The notes under the pieces were generated by a model. It had not been told where the DNA came from. It was given only the letters and a program-made list of their open reading frames with translations, and ran no database searches. A stretch of DNA of 30,668 nt from a virus. Location: positions 1-30,668 of IMG/VR virus record IMGVR_UViG_3300028569_002730, one strand, 5' to 3'. Each line of letters begins with the position of its first letter. Position 1 is the stretch's first letter. Shown in pieces: positions 1-7,556 of this stretch. Position numbers and translations under genes: made by a program.

Positions 1-13
1 ACCCTTCATATTT

Positions 14-679
14 TCAGCTTACTATTATAGTGTGTTTAAATGTTGTATCTGCAATCTTCTGATTTGTCCATTCGGCTCCGTCAGGAGCATTATCATAATC
101 TCTGAACTTTAATGTTCCATTAGCGCTAGCACAACCACTTTTCCCACAATCCCACACTGCTTGTTGAAAAGTGTTCCATAACGTTGAAGAAGTAGCTCTA
201 TCACCAGCATTCGTAGCGTTTTGTATTTCTCCTTCTATTTCCCTGTGTTTGTCGTATGCTATTCCTTCTATGAATTTAGTGAAACAAACTTTACCGCTTC
301 TAATTTCAACGGTTTGAGGAACCCTAAAAATTTGCTTGCTTCTCTTGTTTTTAAATCTGGGGAAGCCACCCAGTTTTTTGTAAAATCTGTTGAAGGCTCC
401 ATCCAAATGCTTCAGTGAGTGTTGCAAAGATTGAGCATTGCACTCGTACAACCAATCCTTATCATCTTGCTTCTTAAGTTCGGTCAGAGCCTTTGCGTCA
501 TCTAGGTAGTTCAAAGACTTTTTAGCCAATTGTTTTTCTTTGGCATTGAGGTAAAATTTGTTTCTGCGATCCAAGAAGTAGTTATACACAAACCGTATGC
601 TGCCAAAGTGCTTGTTGAGGAGTACTTTTTGCTTTTCGGTCGGGAATAGTCTGAATTTGTAGGTGTATTCTTTCTTCAT
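14..679 (-). pseudogene. TnpB (IS200/IS605 OrfB) N-terminal remnant fused to unrelated C-terminus
   Basis: Residues 1 to about 152 look like the N-terminal half of TnpB, the RNA-guided nuclease of IS200/IS605 transposons. There is the opening YKFRLFPTEKQ, the SIRFVYNYFL helix, the FPRFKNKRS basic segment and the HREIEGEI strand typical of the family. From about residue 155 the sequence changes to an unrelated Trp/Asp/Asn-rich tail (CGKSGCASANG, DYDNAPDGAEW). The RuvC catalytic Asp/Glu residues and the zinc ribbon of a full TnpB (roughly 370-420 residues) are absent, so nuclease activity is not expected. The tail resembles the end of a phage structural protein, which is inference. No TnpA transposase or terminal hairpin is visible nearby. 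The start has no clear Shine-Dalgarno site. It could be a decayed insertion, a domesticated DNA-binding fusion, or an assembly chimera. Confidence 0.7.
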
Positions 680-819
680 GGCAAAATCTATTCTGTTTTA
701 TATAATAGTATATATGCATGAGATTTGATTTTTGGAGTGGTATTTTTTGCTCATATTAGTTTCCAGTTAGAATTGTCGTTACCTATTGAAAGTGCATTTG
801 ATATTTGTTACAAAATACC
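680..819. promoter_or_regulatory. Divergent AT-rich intergenic region
   Basis: This gap separates the minus-strand TnpB remnant from the plus-strand glycosylase-like gene. It contains TATAAT at 701-706 followed by another TATATAT run, which could serve as a -10 element in either direction. No good -35 box is seen at the right distance on the plus strand. No ORF or hairpin of note is present. Confidence 0.3.
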
Positions 820-1395
820 ATGAACTACAAAATAAATCCAGACAATGTAACTTGTTTCGAGCTAGACAAAGATGGTCTAGAGTTACAAATTTTATTTTGG
901 ATTTTTGCTGCTGGTAAAAACGGGCACACAGCAGCAAGATGTCTTAATAACATACTGTCAGAACACAGCAAGCTAACAAGACTAACAAGTCCTTTATTAA
1001 TACTAAAAAGTATTAATAATTTAGGTGTTGAGCTAAAGAAATTCGGCGTCGGCTGCTACAACAACAAAAGCAAAGCTATATTGGATTTAATATCAAAGAA
1101 TTTAGATTTATCAACTTGCTCAATAGAGGATCTTGAAAATGTCTGGGGCTTAGGACCCAAAAGCGTTAGATGCTTTATGATTCATACAAGAAAAAATCAA
1201 AATATAGCTGGGCTAGATAGGCATGTTTTAAGGTACTTAGGAGAATTGGGATATAAAGTTCCCAAATCTACTCCCAATAAAAAACAATACCTAGAAATTG
1301 AAAAAATATTTATTGATTTGGCAAGAAGTATGGGTAAAAGCATAAGTGAGTTAGATCTTGAAATATGGACCAAATACAGAAAGAAAACAGCATGA
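820..1395 (+). CDS. Helix-hairpin-helix DNA glycosylase-like protein (endonuclease III superfamily)
   Basis: The 191-residue product carries the HhH-GPD signature of base-excision repair glycosylases. The hairpin is VWGLGPKSV (residues 108-116), with Lys114 where endonuclease III has its catalytic Lys120. It is followed by AGLDRHVLR with Asp133 at the position of the conserved catalytic Asp. The four-Cys iron-sulphur loop of endonuclease III is missing, as in several shorter members. The likely role is removal of damaged or modified bases from DNA, but the substrate cannot be read from sequence. The frame is open to a TTG at 805, but the ATG at 820 is preferred. No strong ribosome binding site is seen for either. 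It is the first gene of a plus-strand cluster that continues into the deaminase fusion 18 nt downstream. Confidence 0.65.
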   Translation: MNYKINPDNVTCFELDKDGLELQILFWIFAAGKNGHTAARCLNNILSEHSKLTRLTSPLLILKSINNLGVELKKFGVGCYNNKSKAILDLISKNLDLSTCSIEDLENVWGLGPKSVRCFMIHTRKNQNIAGLDRHVLRYLGELGYKVPKSTPNKKQYLEIEKIFIDLARSMGKSISELDLEIWTKYRKKTA

Positions 1396-1413
1396 ATAAA
1401 AGGTCTTTAAATT

Positions 1414-2679
1414 ATGCCTAAAGCAATCGATTTAAAGGGTCAAACTTTTGGCGAATTGTTTGTCCTAGAAAAAACAGAAAGCAAGTTTATAGGGAAGAAA
1501 AAACGAACAGCTAAATCTACATGGAAATGCAGATGCTCCTGTGGTAAAGAAATATCTGTATTGGCAACAAATTTAAGACATAAAGGAAAAGGAACAAAAT
1601 CTTGTGGTTGTAAATTTTTAAAATCAAAAAAATATAATTTTAATGATTTAACTGGTAAGAAATTTGGATATTTAGCTGTTATTAAAAGAAGTATTAAGTT
1701 TACAAAAACTCGTGGTGCTATTTGGATCTGTAAATGTGAATGCGGAGAAAGCTGTGAAGTTCCTACAAATTCTCTGACATCTGGAAACAAAATAACTTGT
1801 GGAAATAAAAAAAATCATACGAACAATAGTTTAGATCGTGTATTAAGATGTGGTGAGATACCATTAAGCCACATAAATAATACAAAGCAAAATGCAATAA
1901 AAAGGAATTTATTGTTTACAGTATCGCCTGAATATCTATGGGATTTATTTATAAAACAAGATAGAAGATGTGTTCTTTCTGGTCTGCCTCTTCAGTTCAC
2001 TCCTCATAGAGCAGCCACTTCAACAAGAAGAGACTTTACCAACGCATCCCTAGATAGGATAGACAGTTCGGTAGGATATATAGAAGGAAATGTAAGATGG
2101 GTTCACAAAACATTAAATATAATGAGAATGTCTTCAACCGATAAAGACTTTTTAGAGTACTGCAGACTTTGTTTTTTAAATCAATATTCTGTTGGTAAAA
2201 ACAACCGTCCAACTTTTGATGAATATTTCCTAAACATAGCATTTGATGTCTCGCTCAGATCTGATGATAACAACATCAGACATGGTGCAGTAATAGTCAC
2301 TAATCAAAATCATATTATAGGCACTGGTTATAATGCTACAATTAGAAATTCGGATAAAAATAAAATTCCTTATAATATAAGAGAAAAGAAACGTCTTTGG
2401 ATGATTCACGCCGAAGAAAATGCCATACTAAATAGTAGGGAAAATCCTTTATCTATAGGTGGCGCAAAAATTTATATAACAGGATTACCTTGTGTTAATT
2501 GTCTACAGAGAATTATTAATTTCGGAATTACAGAAGTAATATATGCCGACAGAATAGGATCTGTTACGGAAAACGAAGAGACTATGCAGATGAGAAAAGA
2601 CATTATAAAAATGTCTAAAATAAAAGTTCGTAAAATGAAATTGGACAGTTTTTGGCTAAAAAGAACAATATTAAGTTAA
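1414..2679 (+). CDS. HNH endonuclease fused to dCMP deaminase
   Basis: This 421-residue protein has three parts. Residues about 35-135 hold two Cys-rich repeats (C39, C41, C43, C64, C66; C106, C108, C110, C129), of the kind found in front of phage HNH and AP2-type homing endonucleases. Residues about 180-250 hold an HNH-like nuclease core: C186, then SLDRIDS at 213-219, then GYIEGNVRWV. Residues 265-421 form a complete dCMP deaminase, opening RPTFDEYF, with zinc ligands H332, C360 and C363 and catalytic E334 in the HAE and PCVNC motifs. The deaminase would make dUMP for dTMP synthesis. The nuclease half would recognise and cut DNA. The reading frame is uninterrupted, with AAAGGT upstream of the ATG. 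In known phages the two activities are usually separate genes. The fusion may record an in-frame homing insertion. Confidence 0.85.
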   Translation: MPKAIDLKGQTFGELFVLEKTESKFIGKKKRTAKSTWKCRCSCGKEISVLATNLRHKGKGTKSCGCKFLKSKKYNFNDLTGKKFGYLAVIKRSIKFTKTRGAIWICKCECGESCEVPTNSLTSGNKITCGNKKNHTNNSLDRVLRCGEIPLSHINNTKQNAIKRNLLFTVSPEYLWDLFIKQDRRCVLSGLPLQFTPHRAATSTRRDFTNASLDRIDSSVGYIEGNVRWVHKTLNIMRMSSTDKDFLEYCRLCFLNQYSVGKNNRPTFDEYFLNIAFDVSLRSDDNNIRHGAVIVTNQNHIIGTGYNATIRNSDKNKIPYNIREKKRLWMIHAEENAILNSRENPLSIGGAKIYITGLPCVNCLQRIINFGITEVIYADRIGSVTENEETMQMRKDIIKMSKIKVRKMKLDSFWLKRTILS

Positions 2680-2691
2680 AGAAAACATTAA

Positions 2692-3297
2692 ATGTTAGAA
2701 CAGTTGGAAAAAGATTTAACTAAATCCATAATCACAACAAACACCCTCACTAGTGGCTTTAAATTCATAGACGAATCAAGCAGAAGAAGTGGAGCTTTCA
2801 ATGATCCATTATATATACCTTTTTATTACCATCTGGGAAAATATTTAAAACCAAATAATCTTCTGGAGATAGGAACCGATCTGGGTTTTATAAGCAGTTG
2901 TTTTCTTAAATCTTGTAAAACTGTAGATTATCTACTAACAGTTCAAAATAAATCAAATAATCATTGGGACGAGAAACTCGGTAGGTCGAATATAAAAATA
3001 AATTATAAAAAAATATTAGAACTATATCATGGAGATTTATTAGACAAAAATTTGTTAGATAAAATTGAAAGTAAAACATTTAATTTAGCAATAATTAACT
3101 TTCAAGGAAGCTATGATAATCTCTTTACTTTATGTGATTTTATATATCTTAGATTAAATGAAGATGGATTCATTGTAATGGATTTTATAAAAAGCAATAA
3201 AAAAAATGAAGAAATATTTTTTAATATTGCAAATGGATATAAAAAAGAATATAAAGTGTTTAACACAAGATACGGAACTGGAGTAATTAAAAAATAA
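2692..3297 (+). CDS. Class I SAM methyltransferase-fold protein
   Basis: The 201-residue product has a Rossmann-like motif I at about residues 57-66 (LLEIGTDLGF, an E-x-G-x-x-x-G pattern). Further on, LAIINFQGSYDN and a terminal strand (DGFIVMDFI) are arranged as in the methyltransferase_24-like branch. In that branch a D-x-x-x-x-H motif is normally found in the middle; here the His is replaced by Ser (GSY), so activity may be altered. The substrate is unknown. It lies 12 nt after the deaminase fusion and its stop overlaps the next start (TAATG), so it is part of the same operon. Composition is strongly Lys/Asn/Ile-rich, like its neighbours. Confidence 0.5.
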   Translation: MLEQLEKDLTKSIITTNTLTSGFKFIDESSRRSGAFNDPLYIPFYYHLGKYLKPNNLLEIGTDLGFISSCFLKSCKTVDYLLTVQNKSNNHWDEKLGRSNIKINYKKILELYHGDLLDKNLLDKIESKTFNLAIINFQGSYDNLFTLCDFIYLRLNEDGFIVMDFIKSNKKNEEIFFNIANGYKKEYKVFNTRYGTGVIKK

Positions 3298-3971
3298 TGG
3301 GATACGAAGTAATTTTTTATTATAAGGCAAAAGATAAAGAAACAGGAACCTATAAAGAGGAAGAATCGAACAACTTTAAAAAAAGAGTTGGAGATCCTTA
3401 TGAAGATACCCCAATAGAAAAGCTAGCCTATGTTATTATGAAGCAATTAGCAAGAAGAGATGTATGGGTCGAAGATATAGAAATTTATGAAATTACTAAA
3501 AAGAAAATTAATTTCAAGGAAACTAAAAATGGAATTATAATTAAAAACAAAAAGATAATTTTAGATGATAATTTTGAAATAGACATCAAACAAGAGAATG
3601 AAAATGAAACTATTGAAGCTATATCTACTGTAGAAATTTCTTCACAACAAAAAAATGAAACTGGTATTGTGAAAGGAACCACGAGAGTTTTAAGAAGAAT
3701 GTTGTTTGCACCAGAACCACAACAACAAATTAATTTGCTTAAACAAGGCGTTAAGCTTACTCCCGATAAAGTCTATGATATTTATAAAATAGAAAAAGGG
3801 TTAAATGGCATAAGTGAAATTTACCTTTTAATAGATGATAATAATCATGAAAAAAAGGTTGGTGATGATTGTTTCGTCCCAGCTACAACTTTGTCTCAAC
3901 AAGATGAAGAAGAGAGCGACGGACTAAATTGGGGTGGTGTTATAAAAGGTAGTCTTCCATCAGTAAGGTGA
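3297..3971 (+). CDS. Hypothetical protein, charged, operon member
   Basis: I do not recognise this 224-residue protein. The first 60 residues look globular (GYEVIFYYKAKDKETGTY; KLAYVIMKQLARRDVWVEDIEIYEI). The middle is Lys/Glu/Ile-rich. The C-terminal third (LTPDKVYDIYKI, then IYLLIDDNNHEKKVGDDCFVP) has the rhythm of a small beta-barrel of the kind seen in several short phage proteins. There is no signal peptide or membrane segment. The start shares one base with the stop of the methyltransferase-like gene, implying coupled translation. A position between nucleotide-metabolism genes and gp32 suggests an early or middle function. Confidence 0.6.
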   Translation: MGYEVIFYYKAKDKETGTYKEEESNNFKKRVGDPYEDTPIEKLAYVIMKQLARRDVWVEDIEIYEITKKKINFKETKNGIIIKNKKIILDDNFEIDIKQENENETIEAISTVEISSQQKNETGIVKGTTRVLRRMLFAPEPQQQINLLKQGVKLTPDKVYDIYKIEKGLNGISEIYLLIDDNNHEKKVGDDCFVPATTLSQQDEEESDGLNWGGVIKGSLPSVR

Positions 3972-3974
3972 AAA

Positions 3975-4367
3975 ATGAGTAAAAAACAAAAAGAAAGAAA
4001 AAAGAAAAATAGAGAAAATATAGCAAGAGCTAGGGTCTTGTATAGAAGAAAGCAGATTAGAGAAGCTACAAAAAAAGAAAAACAAGATCAATTAAGATTT
4101 GAAACAGAATATGAATTAAAAAATGGAAAGGAAAAACCTTTTGTGAAAAATATAGATCCCGAACAAGAAAAAATAAAAAACGAAAACATTAAGAATAAGC
4201 TTGAAAGAAATATGAAGCTGTTAGAGGCATTAGAACAAGAATACATCAGAGAGCAAAAAGAACGTGAAGAAAATGCGAAGTTAACAGAAGGTATGGACTT
4301 GAAAGAAAAAATAAAGACGATTGCAGAAAAAAATCTAGAGGAAAAATCAGAACAGCCTATTGAATAA
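3975..4367 (+). CDS. Highly charged coiled-coil protein, unknown function
   Basis: The 130-residue product is dominated by Lys, Glu, Arg and Gln with almost no aromatic residues. It is predicted by eye to be one or two long helices. The first 40 residues are very basic (SKKQKERKKKNRENI), and the rest alternates acidic and basic residues in a heptad-like way. No enzyme motif is visible. AAGGTG lies just before the ATG, three nt after the preceding stop, so it is the last gene of the operon before the gp32 promoter. The -35 box of that promoter overlaps the end of this gene. An RNA- or DNA-binding role is possible but not shown. Confidence 0.6.
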   Translation: MSKKQKERKKKNRENIARARVLYRRKQIREATKKEKQDQLRFETEYELKNGKEKPFVKNIDPEQEKIKNENIKNKLERNMKLLEALEQEYIREQKEREENAKLTEGMDLKEKIKTIAEKNLEEKSEQPIE

Positions 4368-4387
4368 AAAAAAGCTTTTGTTATAAT
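4360..4387 (+). promoter_or_regulatory. Sigma70-like promoter of gene 32
   Basis: TTGAAT at 4360-4365 and TATAAT at 4382-4387 are separated by 16 bp, and TG in front of the -10 gives an extended -10 context (TGTTATAAT). The leader of about 40 nt carries AGGAG at 4423-4427 before the gp32 ATG. The same layout recurs at 7065-7092. Confidence 0.65.
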
Positions 4388-4434
4388 GAATCTGTTCTAG
4401 CGAATAACACCCAACTAATCACAGGAGTTTAATT

Positions 4435-5388
4435 ATGGCGGCTTACGAAGCACTTGATCTAAGTGATCTGGAGTTAGAGAGTAATAGAGTTAATTCCAAG
4501 GGTCCAAATGGAGAAGGGAACAATAATTCCTACGTCAGGTATCCTGACGCAAATTCATTTGTCACCCTCAGACTTCTCCCTAGACGCAAGGGAGAGCCTC
4601 TATTTTGTGCAGTCAAATACCATATGCTGAGAGACAGCAATGGAAACAAGAAAATTTTCTTTAGCCCAAAACAACTTGTAAAAACAGACAAGGGTCCAAA
4701 GTGGGTTGGAGACAACACAGTAATTGATAAATATTTAAGAGATCTTTGGGCTAAGAGTGATAAGGTAACAGGTAAGGCTCAAGATGATCTCCGAAATCAG
4801 TACAGAGAGTTGAAGGGAATTGAGCGGTACTATTATAACGTTATGCAAAGACAGGAAAAAGATCCCAAAACTGGTGAGACTCTCAAGAACACTGGTCCTA
4901 AGATCTTTAGTTGTGGAAAAACAATTCACGCTATGATTGTCAGAGCAATCGTTGGCGACAAAGATGCTGGTGAAGAAGCTCTTGGAGACGTAACAAATCC
5001 CAAGTCTGGAAGAGACTTCAAGCTGGTCAAGAAGATGAATGGAGAGTACCCCAACTACGATCTATCAAAGTTCCTAGATAGTTCAGCTCTAGGAGAGCCA
5101 GATGAGATTAACACTTGGTTAGAAAATCTTCACGACCTTCAGGCTATACGAGTTGTTAAAAGTGAAGATGAACTTAAGCACGCTCTAAAGGTTCATCTTG
5201 GTTTGGTTGAAGAGGCTACTCAGACTGACGATAGCTATGATCCATCTGAATTTACCTCAAAACCTTCCGCCAAGACTTCAAAGCCAACATCATCTGCTGA
5301 TTTGGGGCTGGAGTCAGTTTCTTCGACGGTGGTAGAAGAAGAAGTAATGGCTGACGATGAATTTCTCAAGGAAATAGACGATCTGTGA
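4435..5388 (+). CDS. 32: gp32, single-stranded DNA-binding protein
   Basis: The 317-residue product matches the T4 gp32 family, which coats ssDNA during replication, recombination and repair. Recognisable parts are the OB-fold segment (SYVRYPDANSFVTLRLLPR, then FCAVKYHMLRD), the later core (KIFSCGKTIHAMIVRAIVG; RDFKLVKKMNGEYPNYDLSKF) and a flexible Ser/Thr-rich linker. The acidic C-terminal tail (DDEFLKEIDDL) is the protein-interaction handle. The T4 zinc-binding Cys-x-x-Cys insertion is not visible, and the N-terminal KRKST-type cooperativity motif is also absent (the start is MAAYEALDLSDLELES). The gene has its own promoter, a strong ribosome binding site (AGGAG) and a strong terminator, consistent with a highly expressed single-gene unit. 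UvsX follows. Confidence 0.92.
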   Translation: MAAYEALDLSDLELESNRVNSKGPNGEGNNNSYVRYPDANSFVTLRLLPRRKGEPLFCAVKYHMLRDSNGNKKIFFSPKQLVKTDKGPKWVGDNTVIDKYLRDLWAKSDKVTGKAQDDLRNQYRELKGIERYYYNVMQRQEKDPKTGETLKNTGPKIFSCGKTIHAMIVRAIVGDKDAGEEALGDVTNPKSGRDFKLVKKMNGEYPNYDLSKFLDSSALGEPDEINTWLENLHDLQAIRVVKSEDELKHALKVHLGLVEEATQTDDSYDPSEFTSKPSAKTSKPTSSADLGLESVSSTVVEEEVMADDEFLKEIDDL

Positions 5389-5406
5389 AGTGTGGGTGCC
5401 GCTCGA

Positions 5407-5447
5407 CCCCGCAGCCTAGTCAAAAACTAGGCTGCGGGGTTTTTTTT
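5407..5447 (+). terminator. Intrinsic terminator after gene 32
   Basis: A perfect 13-bp GC-rich stem (CCCCGCAGCCTAG at 5407-5419 paired with 5427-5439) with a 7-nt loop is followed by eight T residues at 5440-5447. This is the strongest terminator in the window. Confidence 0.93.
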
Positions 5448-5478
5448 CAAACACAATTATTAAAAGGAACTGTAAAAA

Positions 5479-6702
5479 ATGAAACGTAAAAAAATATCAA
5501 GCTCATCTGATGACTCTCTCGACGATCTATTTAAAGAAATTGCTTCCGAAACTGGTGGCGATGTTCTGGATAAAATAGATAGCGTGAACTACTTTGTAGA
5601 CACCGGTAGTTTAGCTTTAAACTATATATGCAGCGGAAGATTCATCGACGGAGGCATACCCGGCGGCAAATTAACTGAAATTTATGGACCATCAAGCTCG
5701 GCAAAAAGCTTGTTTGGCAACAATATCCTCTTCGGATGCCAGAAAATGGGCGGTATTCCAGTTCTTCTGGATTGCGAGAACAGTGCAAATAAAGAATTCA
5801 TAATGAAGGCAAGCCATTGCGATCTTAACAAGGTTTTGAGATATACTCCTCAAAGTCTTGAAGAAGTTTTTTCAAAAATGTATTCAGTTATAGAAAAAAT
5901 TAGAAAGAAAGATTCAGAGAGACCAATTGTAATAGTTTACGACAGTATTGGTGTATCACCAAGCGCAAGAGAATTGAGAGAAGTTGATCTTCCTGAAAAT
6001 TACGATAAGGCTACATATAAGAGAATCGTAGGTGGCAATGAACAGCCTGGCGAAAGAGCTAAAATCTGTTCCAGAGAGTTGAGAAAACTCAATACTGTTA
6101 TGGAGAAGAGCGGTGCCACTGTAATAATTTTGAACCAGACTCGTGAAAAAATTGGCATAATGTTCGGCAACCCAGAAACAACGGCAGGTGGTGGTAATGC
6201 ACTTCCGTTCTATGCAAGTTGCAGAATTAGACCACAGACTCAAAGAAAAATAGAAAAGAAAATAACAGCCAAGAAAAACAAAATTCTTGGAGTTAACATA
6301 AAGTTGAAAAATGTTAAAAATAAAACTCACAAGCCTTTTGTTGAGTCTGAGGGAGTGCAATTGCTTTTTGACAAGGGAATAAATCCCCTTAGTGGTCTTT
6401 TAACGTGTCTTTTAGAGGCAGAAAGACTAGAGGCAAAAGGTGCCGGTAATTTCATTATAAAAAGTGAGTATTTGGGTGATGATAAAGAGGATAATAAATT
6501 CAAGGCTTCATTAGAAAAAAATGAAATGCCCTTAGATGTTGTCTTGAATCATCCTCTCTTGATTAATGCCTCTTCCAGAGAACAAGCAGAAACTTATTTT
6601 GCTCCATATATGGATGCAATTAATTTCGAAATTTCTGGAGATGTTGTTGAAATAGAATCTTCAGAAGATGATGATGATTTAATCGATGCAGAATTAGTGT
6701 AA
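5479..6702 (+). CDS. uvsX: UvsX, RecA-like recombinase
   Basis: The 407-residue product is a RecA/UvsX-family strand-exchange ATPase. The Walker A is GPSSSAKS (residues 70-77), the UvsX-type variant in which the Gly before Lys76 is replaced, as in T4. The Walker B is PIVIVYDS, with Asp155. Downstream, VIILNQTREKIG and the TAGGGNAL segment match the loop L1/L2 region that contacts DNA. The C-terminus is acidic (ESSEDDDDLIDAELV), probably a contact for gp32 or UvsY partners. Length is close to the T4 homologue (about 390). AAAAGGAACTG precedes the ATG. No separate promoter is seen between the gp32 terminator and this gene, so read-through or a cryptic promoter must supply transcription. Confidence 0.93.
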   Translation: MKRKKISSSSDDSLDDLFKEIASETGGDVLDKIDSVNYFVDTGSLALNYICSGRFIDGGIPGGKLTEIYGPSSSAKSLFGNNILFGCQKMGGIPVLLDCENSANKEFIMKASHCDLNKVLRYTPQSLEEVFSKMYSVIEKIRKKDSERPIVIVYDSIGVSPSARELREVDLPENYDKATYKRIVGGNEQPGERAKICSRELRKLNTVMEKSGATVIILNQTREKIGIMFGNPETTAGGGNALPFYASCRIRPQTQRKIEKKITAKKNKILGVNIKLKNVKNKTHKPFVESEGVQLLFDKGINPLSGLLTCLLEAERLEAKGAGNFIIKSEYLGDDKEDNKFKASLEKNEMPLDVVLNHPLLINASSREQAETYFAPYMDAINFEISGDVVEIESSEDDDDLIDAELV

Positions 6703-6753
6703 AAAAACAATCAAACCTCCACCGATTTTATTAAAGGTGGAGGTTTGATTGTT
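6701..6753 (-). terminator. Hairpin with T-tract on the minus strand (possibly bidirectional)
   Basis: An 18-bp perfect inverted repeat (6706-6723 with 6736-6753, 12-nt loop) lies between the convergent uvsX and the small minus-strand gene. The A-run at 6701-6707 reads as a T-run immediately after the hairpin on the minus strand, the classic form for the gene at 6780-6980. On the plus strand no T-run follows, so termination of uvsX would be weaker. Confidence 0.8.
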
Positions 6754-6779
6754 ATGTTGTATCTACAGCTTTTCTAAGC

Positions 6780-6980
6780 TCAGCCCTTAGCCTTGCCGCC
6801 CTTTAGCTTGATTAAAGCATCGGCAGCGATTGGCAGGAAGTAGGAGTCAGGATACTGACCTCTTGCCACAGCATCTGGATAAGCCCAGGTTGCTATGCCG
6901 CCTCTCTTTGTCTTTTCGTCAAGAATAAAGACTGGTAGTTCTTTTTTGGTTTCAGTAGCCCAATCAATAAAATTTTTCAT
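6780..6980 (-). CDS. Small protein with capsid-targeting-like N-terminus
   Basis: I do not recognise the body of this 66-residue protein. The start at 6980 is chosen because GAGGT sits six bases upstream of this ATG, while the upstream extension begins with a weak TTG. The product then begins MKNFIDWATE, which fits the M-K-x-F-x-x-W pattern shared with the products starting at 8547, 9572 and 23195. The residue three before Glu10 is Ala rather than Leu/Ile, so a gp21-type cleavage site is imperfect. The middle (RGGIATWAYPDAVARGQYPDSYFLP) looks compactly folded and the end is Lys/Gly-rich. It is a single-gene unit ending at the hairpin at 6701-6753. Confidence 0.7.
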   Translation of the reverse strand: MKNFIDWATETKKELPVFILDEKTKRGGIATWAYPDAVARGQYPDSYFLPIAADALIKLKGGKAKG

Positions 6981-7064
6981 TTTTACCTCACTAATGGTTG
7001 CAATAGTTGCAAAGTATCTATTACTTATATATGGAAAATTATTCAAAAATTATTTACAAACATC

Positions 7065-7092
7065 TTGAATTTTAAAAAAATTTATGTATAAT
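7065..7092 (+). promoter_or_regulatory. Sigma70-like promoter, twin of the gene 32 promoter
   Basis: TTGAAT at 7065-7070 and TATAAT at 7087-7092 are 16 bp apart, identical boxes and spacing to the gene 32 promoter, with G following the -10 in both. It would drive the 96-residue protein at 7183 with a leader of about 85 nt. Confidence 0.65.
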
Positions 7093-7120
7093 GGAAGTAT
7101 CAAGCGAGCAATAAAGATTG

Positions 7121-7149
7121 ACCTTAAAAACAAACGTAGTTTTTAAGGT
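7121..7149 (+). promoter_or_regulatory. Leader hairpin upstream of the gene at 7183
   Basis: An 11-bp perfect inverted repeat (ACCTTAAAAAC at 7121-7131, GTTTTTAAGGT at 7139-7149, 7-nt loop) sits between the promoter and the ribosome binding site. It is followed by TTCTTT, a poor T-tract. It could be a weak attenuator, an mRNA-stabilising stem or a protein-binding hairpin. No known riboswitch class is recognised. Confidence 0.4.
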
Positions 7150-7182
7150 TTCTTTAAAACTCACACCTAAGAAAGGATTTTT

Positions 7183-7473
7183 ATGACGAATCTGAATGTT
7201 CAAGTATCTTCGAAAAAGATTAGCTCCTCGAATTATTTTGAGGCAACTGTTGATGTAGATGGTCTGCGTCCAACAAAGTTAGAGAGAAAGGCTGATGGCA
7301 GCACATGGTTTTCAACTAGATCAGCCCTCATTACTGCCGCCAAGAACATGGCAAAGAGACTAGGCTATAATAATGTTCGTATTATTGAGTCTGGGAACGC
7401 TGTGATCAAGAGAGCAAGCAAGTCTGTTCCGCCTTCAACAAAGAATAAGAAGAAGACAATCCTCAGCAAGTAG
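7183..7473 (+). CDS. Small basic protein, unknown function
   Basis: The 96-residue product is not recognised. It has an N-terminal beta-rich half (NLNVQVSSKKISSSNYFEATVDVDGLRPTK is broken up by short turns), then a helix (SALITAAKNMAKRLGYNNVRII), and a very basic tail (KNKKKTILSK). This is consistent with a small nucleic-acid-binding protein, but that is inference. The gene is a complete transcription unit: sigma70-like promoter, structured leader, AAAGGA ribosome binding site and intrinsic terminator. The unit design matches that of gene 32, which suggests early, abundant expression. Confidence 0.75.
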   Translation: MTNLNVQVSSKKISSSNYFEATVDVDGLRPTKLERKADGSTWFSTRSALITAAKNMAKRLGYNNVRIIESGNAVIKRASKSVPPSTKNKKKTILSK

Positions 7474-7497
7474 TTAAAAACTATAATTGTGTAGTTT

Positions 7498-7533
7498 AAA
7501 CCCTCCCAGATAGCTGTCTGGGAGGGTTTTTTT
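7498..7533 (+). terminator. Intrinsic terminator after the 96-residue protein
   Basis: The stem CCCTCCCAGA/TCTGGGAGGG, extended by flanking A-T pairs (7498-7510 with 7517-7529, 6-nt loop), is followed by a seven-T run at 7527-7533. Confidence 0.9.
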
Positions 7534-7545
7534 ATCTATACAAAC

Positions 7546-7556
7546 AATATATACAT
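7546..7556 (+). promoter_or_regulatory. Candidate late promoter motif AATATATACAT
   Basis: AATATATACAT lies 30 nt before the ATG of the gene at 7586, just after a terminator, so a new promoter is needed here. The identical 11-mer occurs at 8504-8514, 33 nt before the next plus-strand gene. T4 late promoters have only a -10-like TATAAATA box; this may be the local equivalent read by gp55. Confidence 0.45.

Noticed and set aside
1-9. ATG on the minus strand at the left edge, possibly the next gene
   Set aside because: Only three codons are visible, so no gene can be supported.
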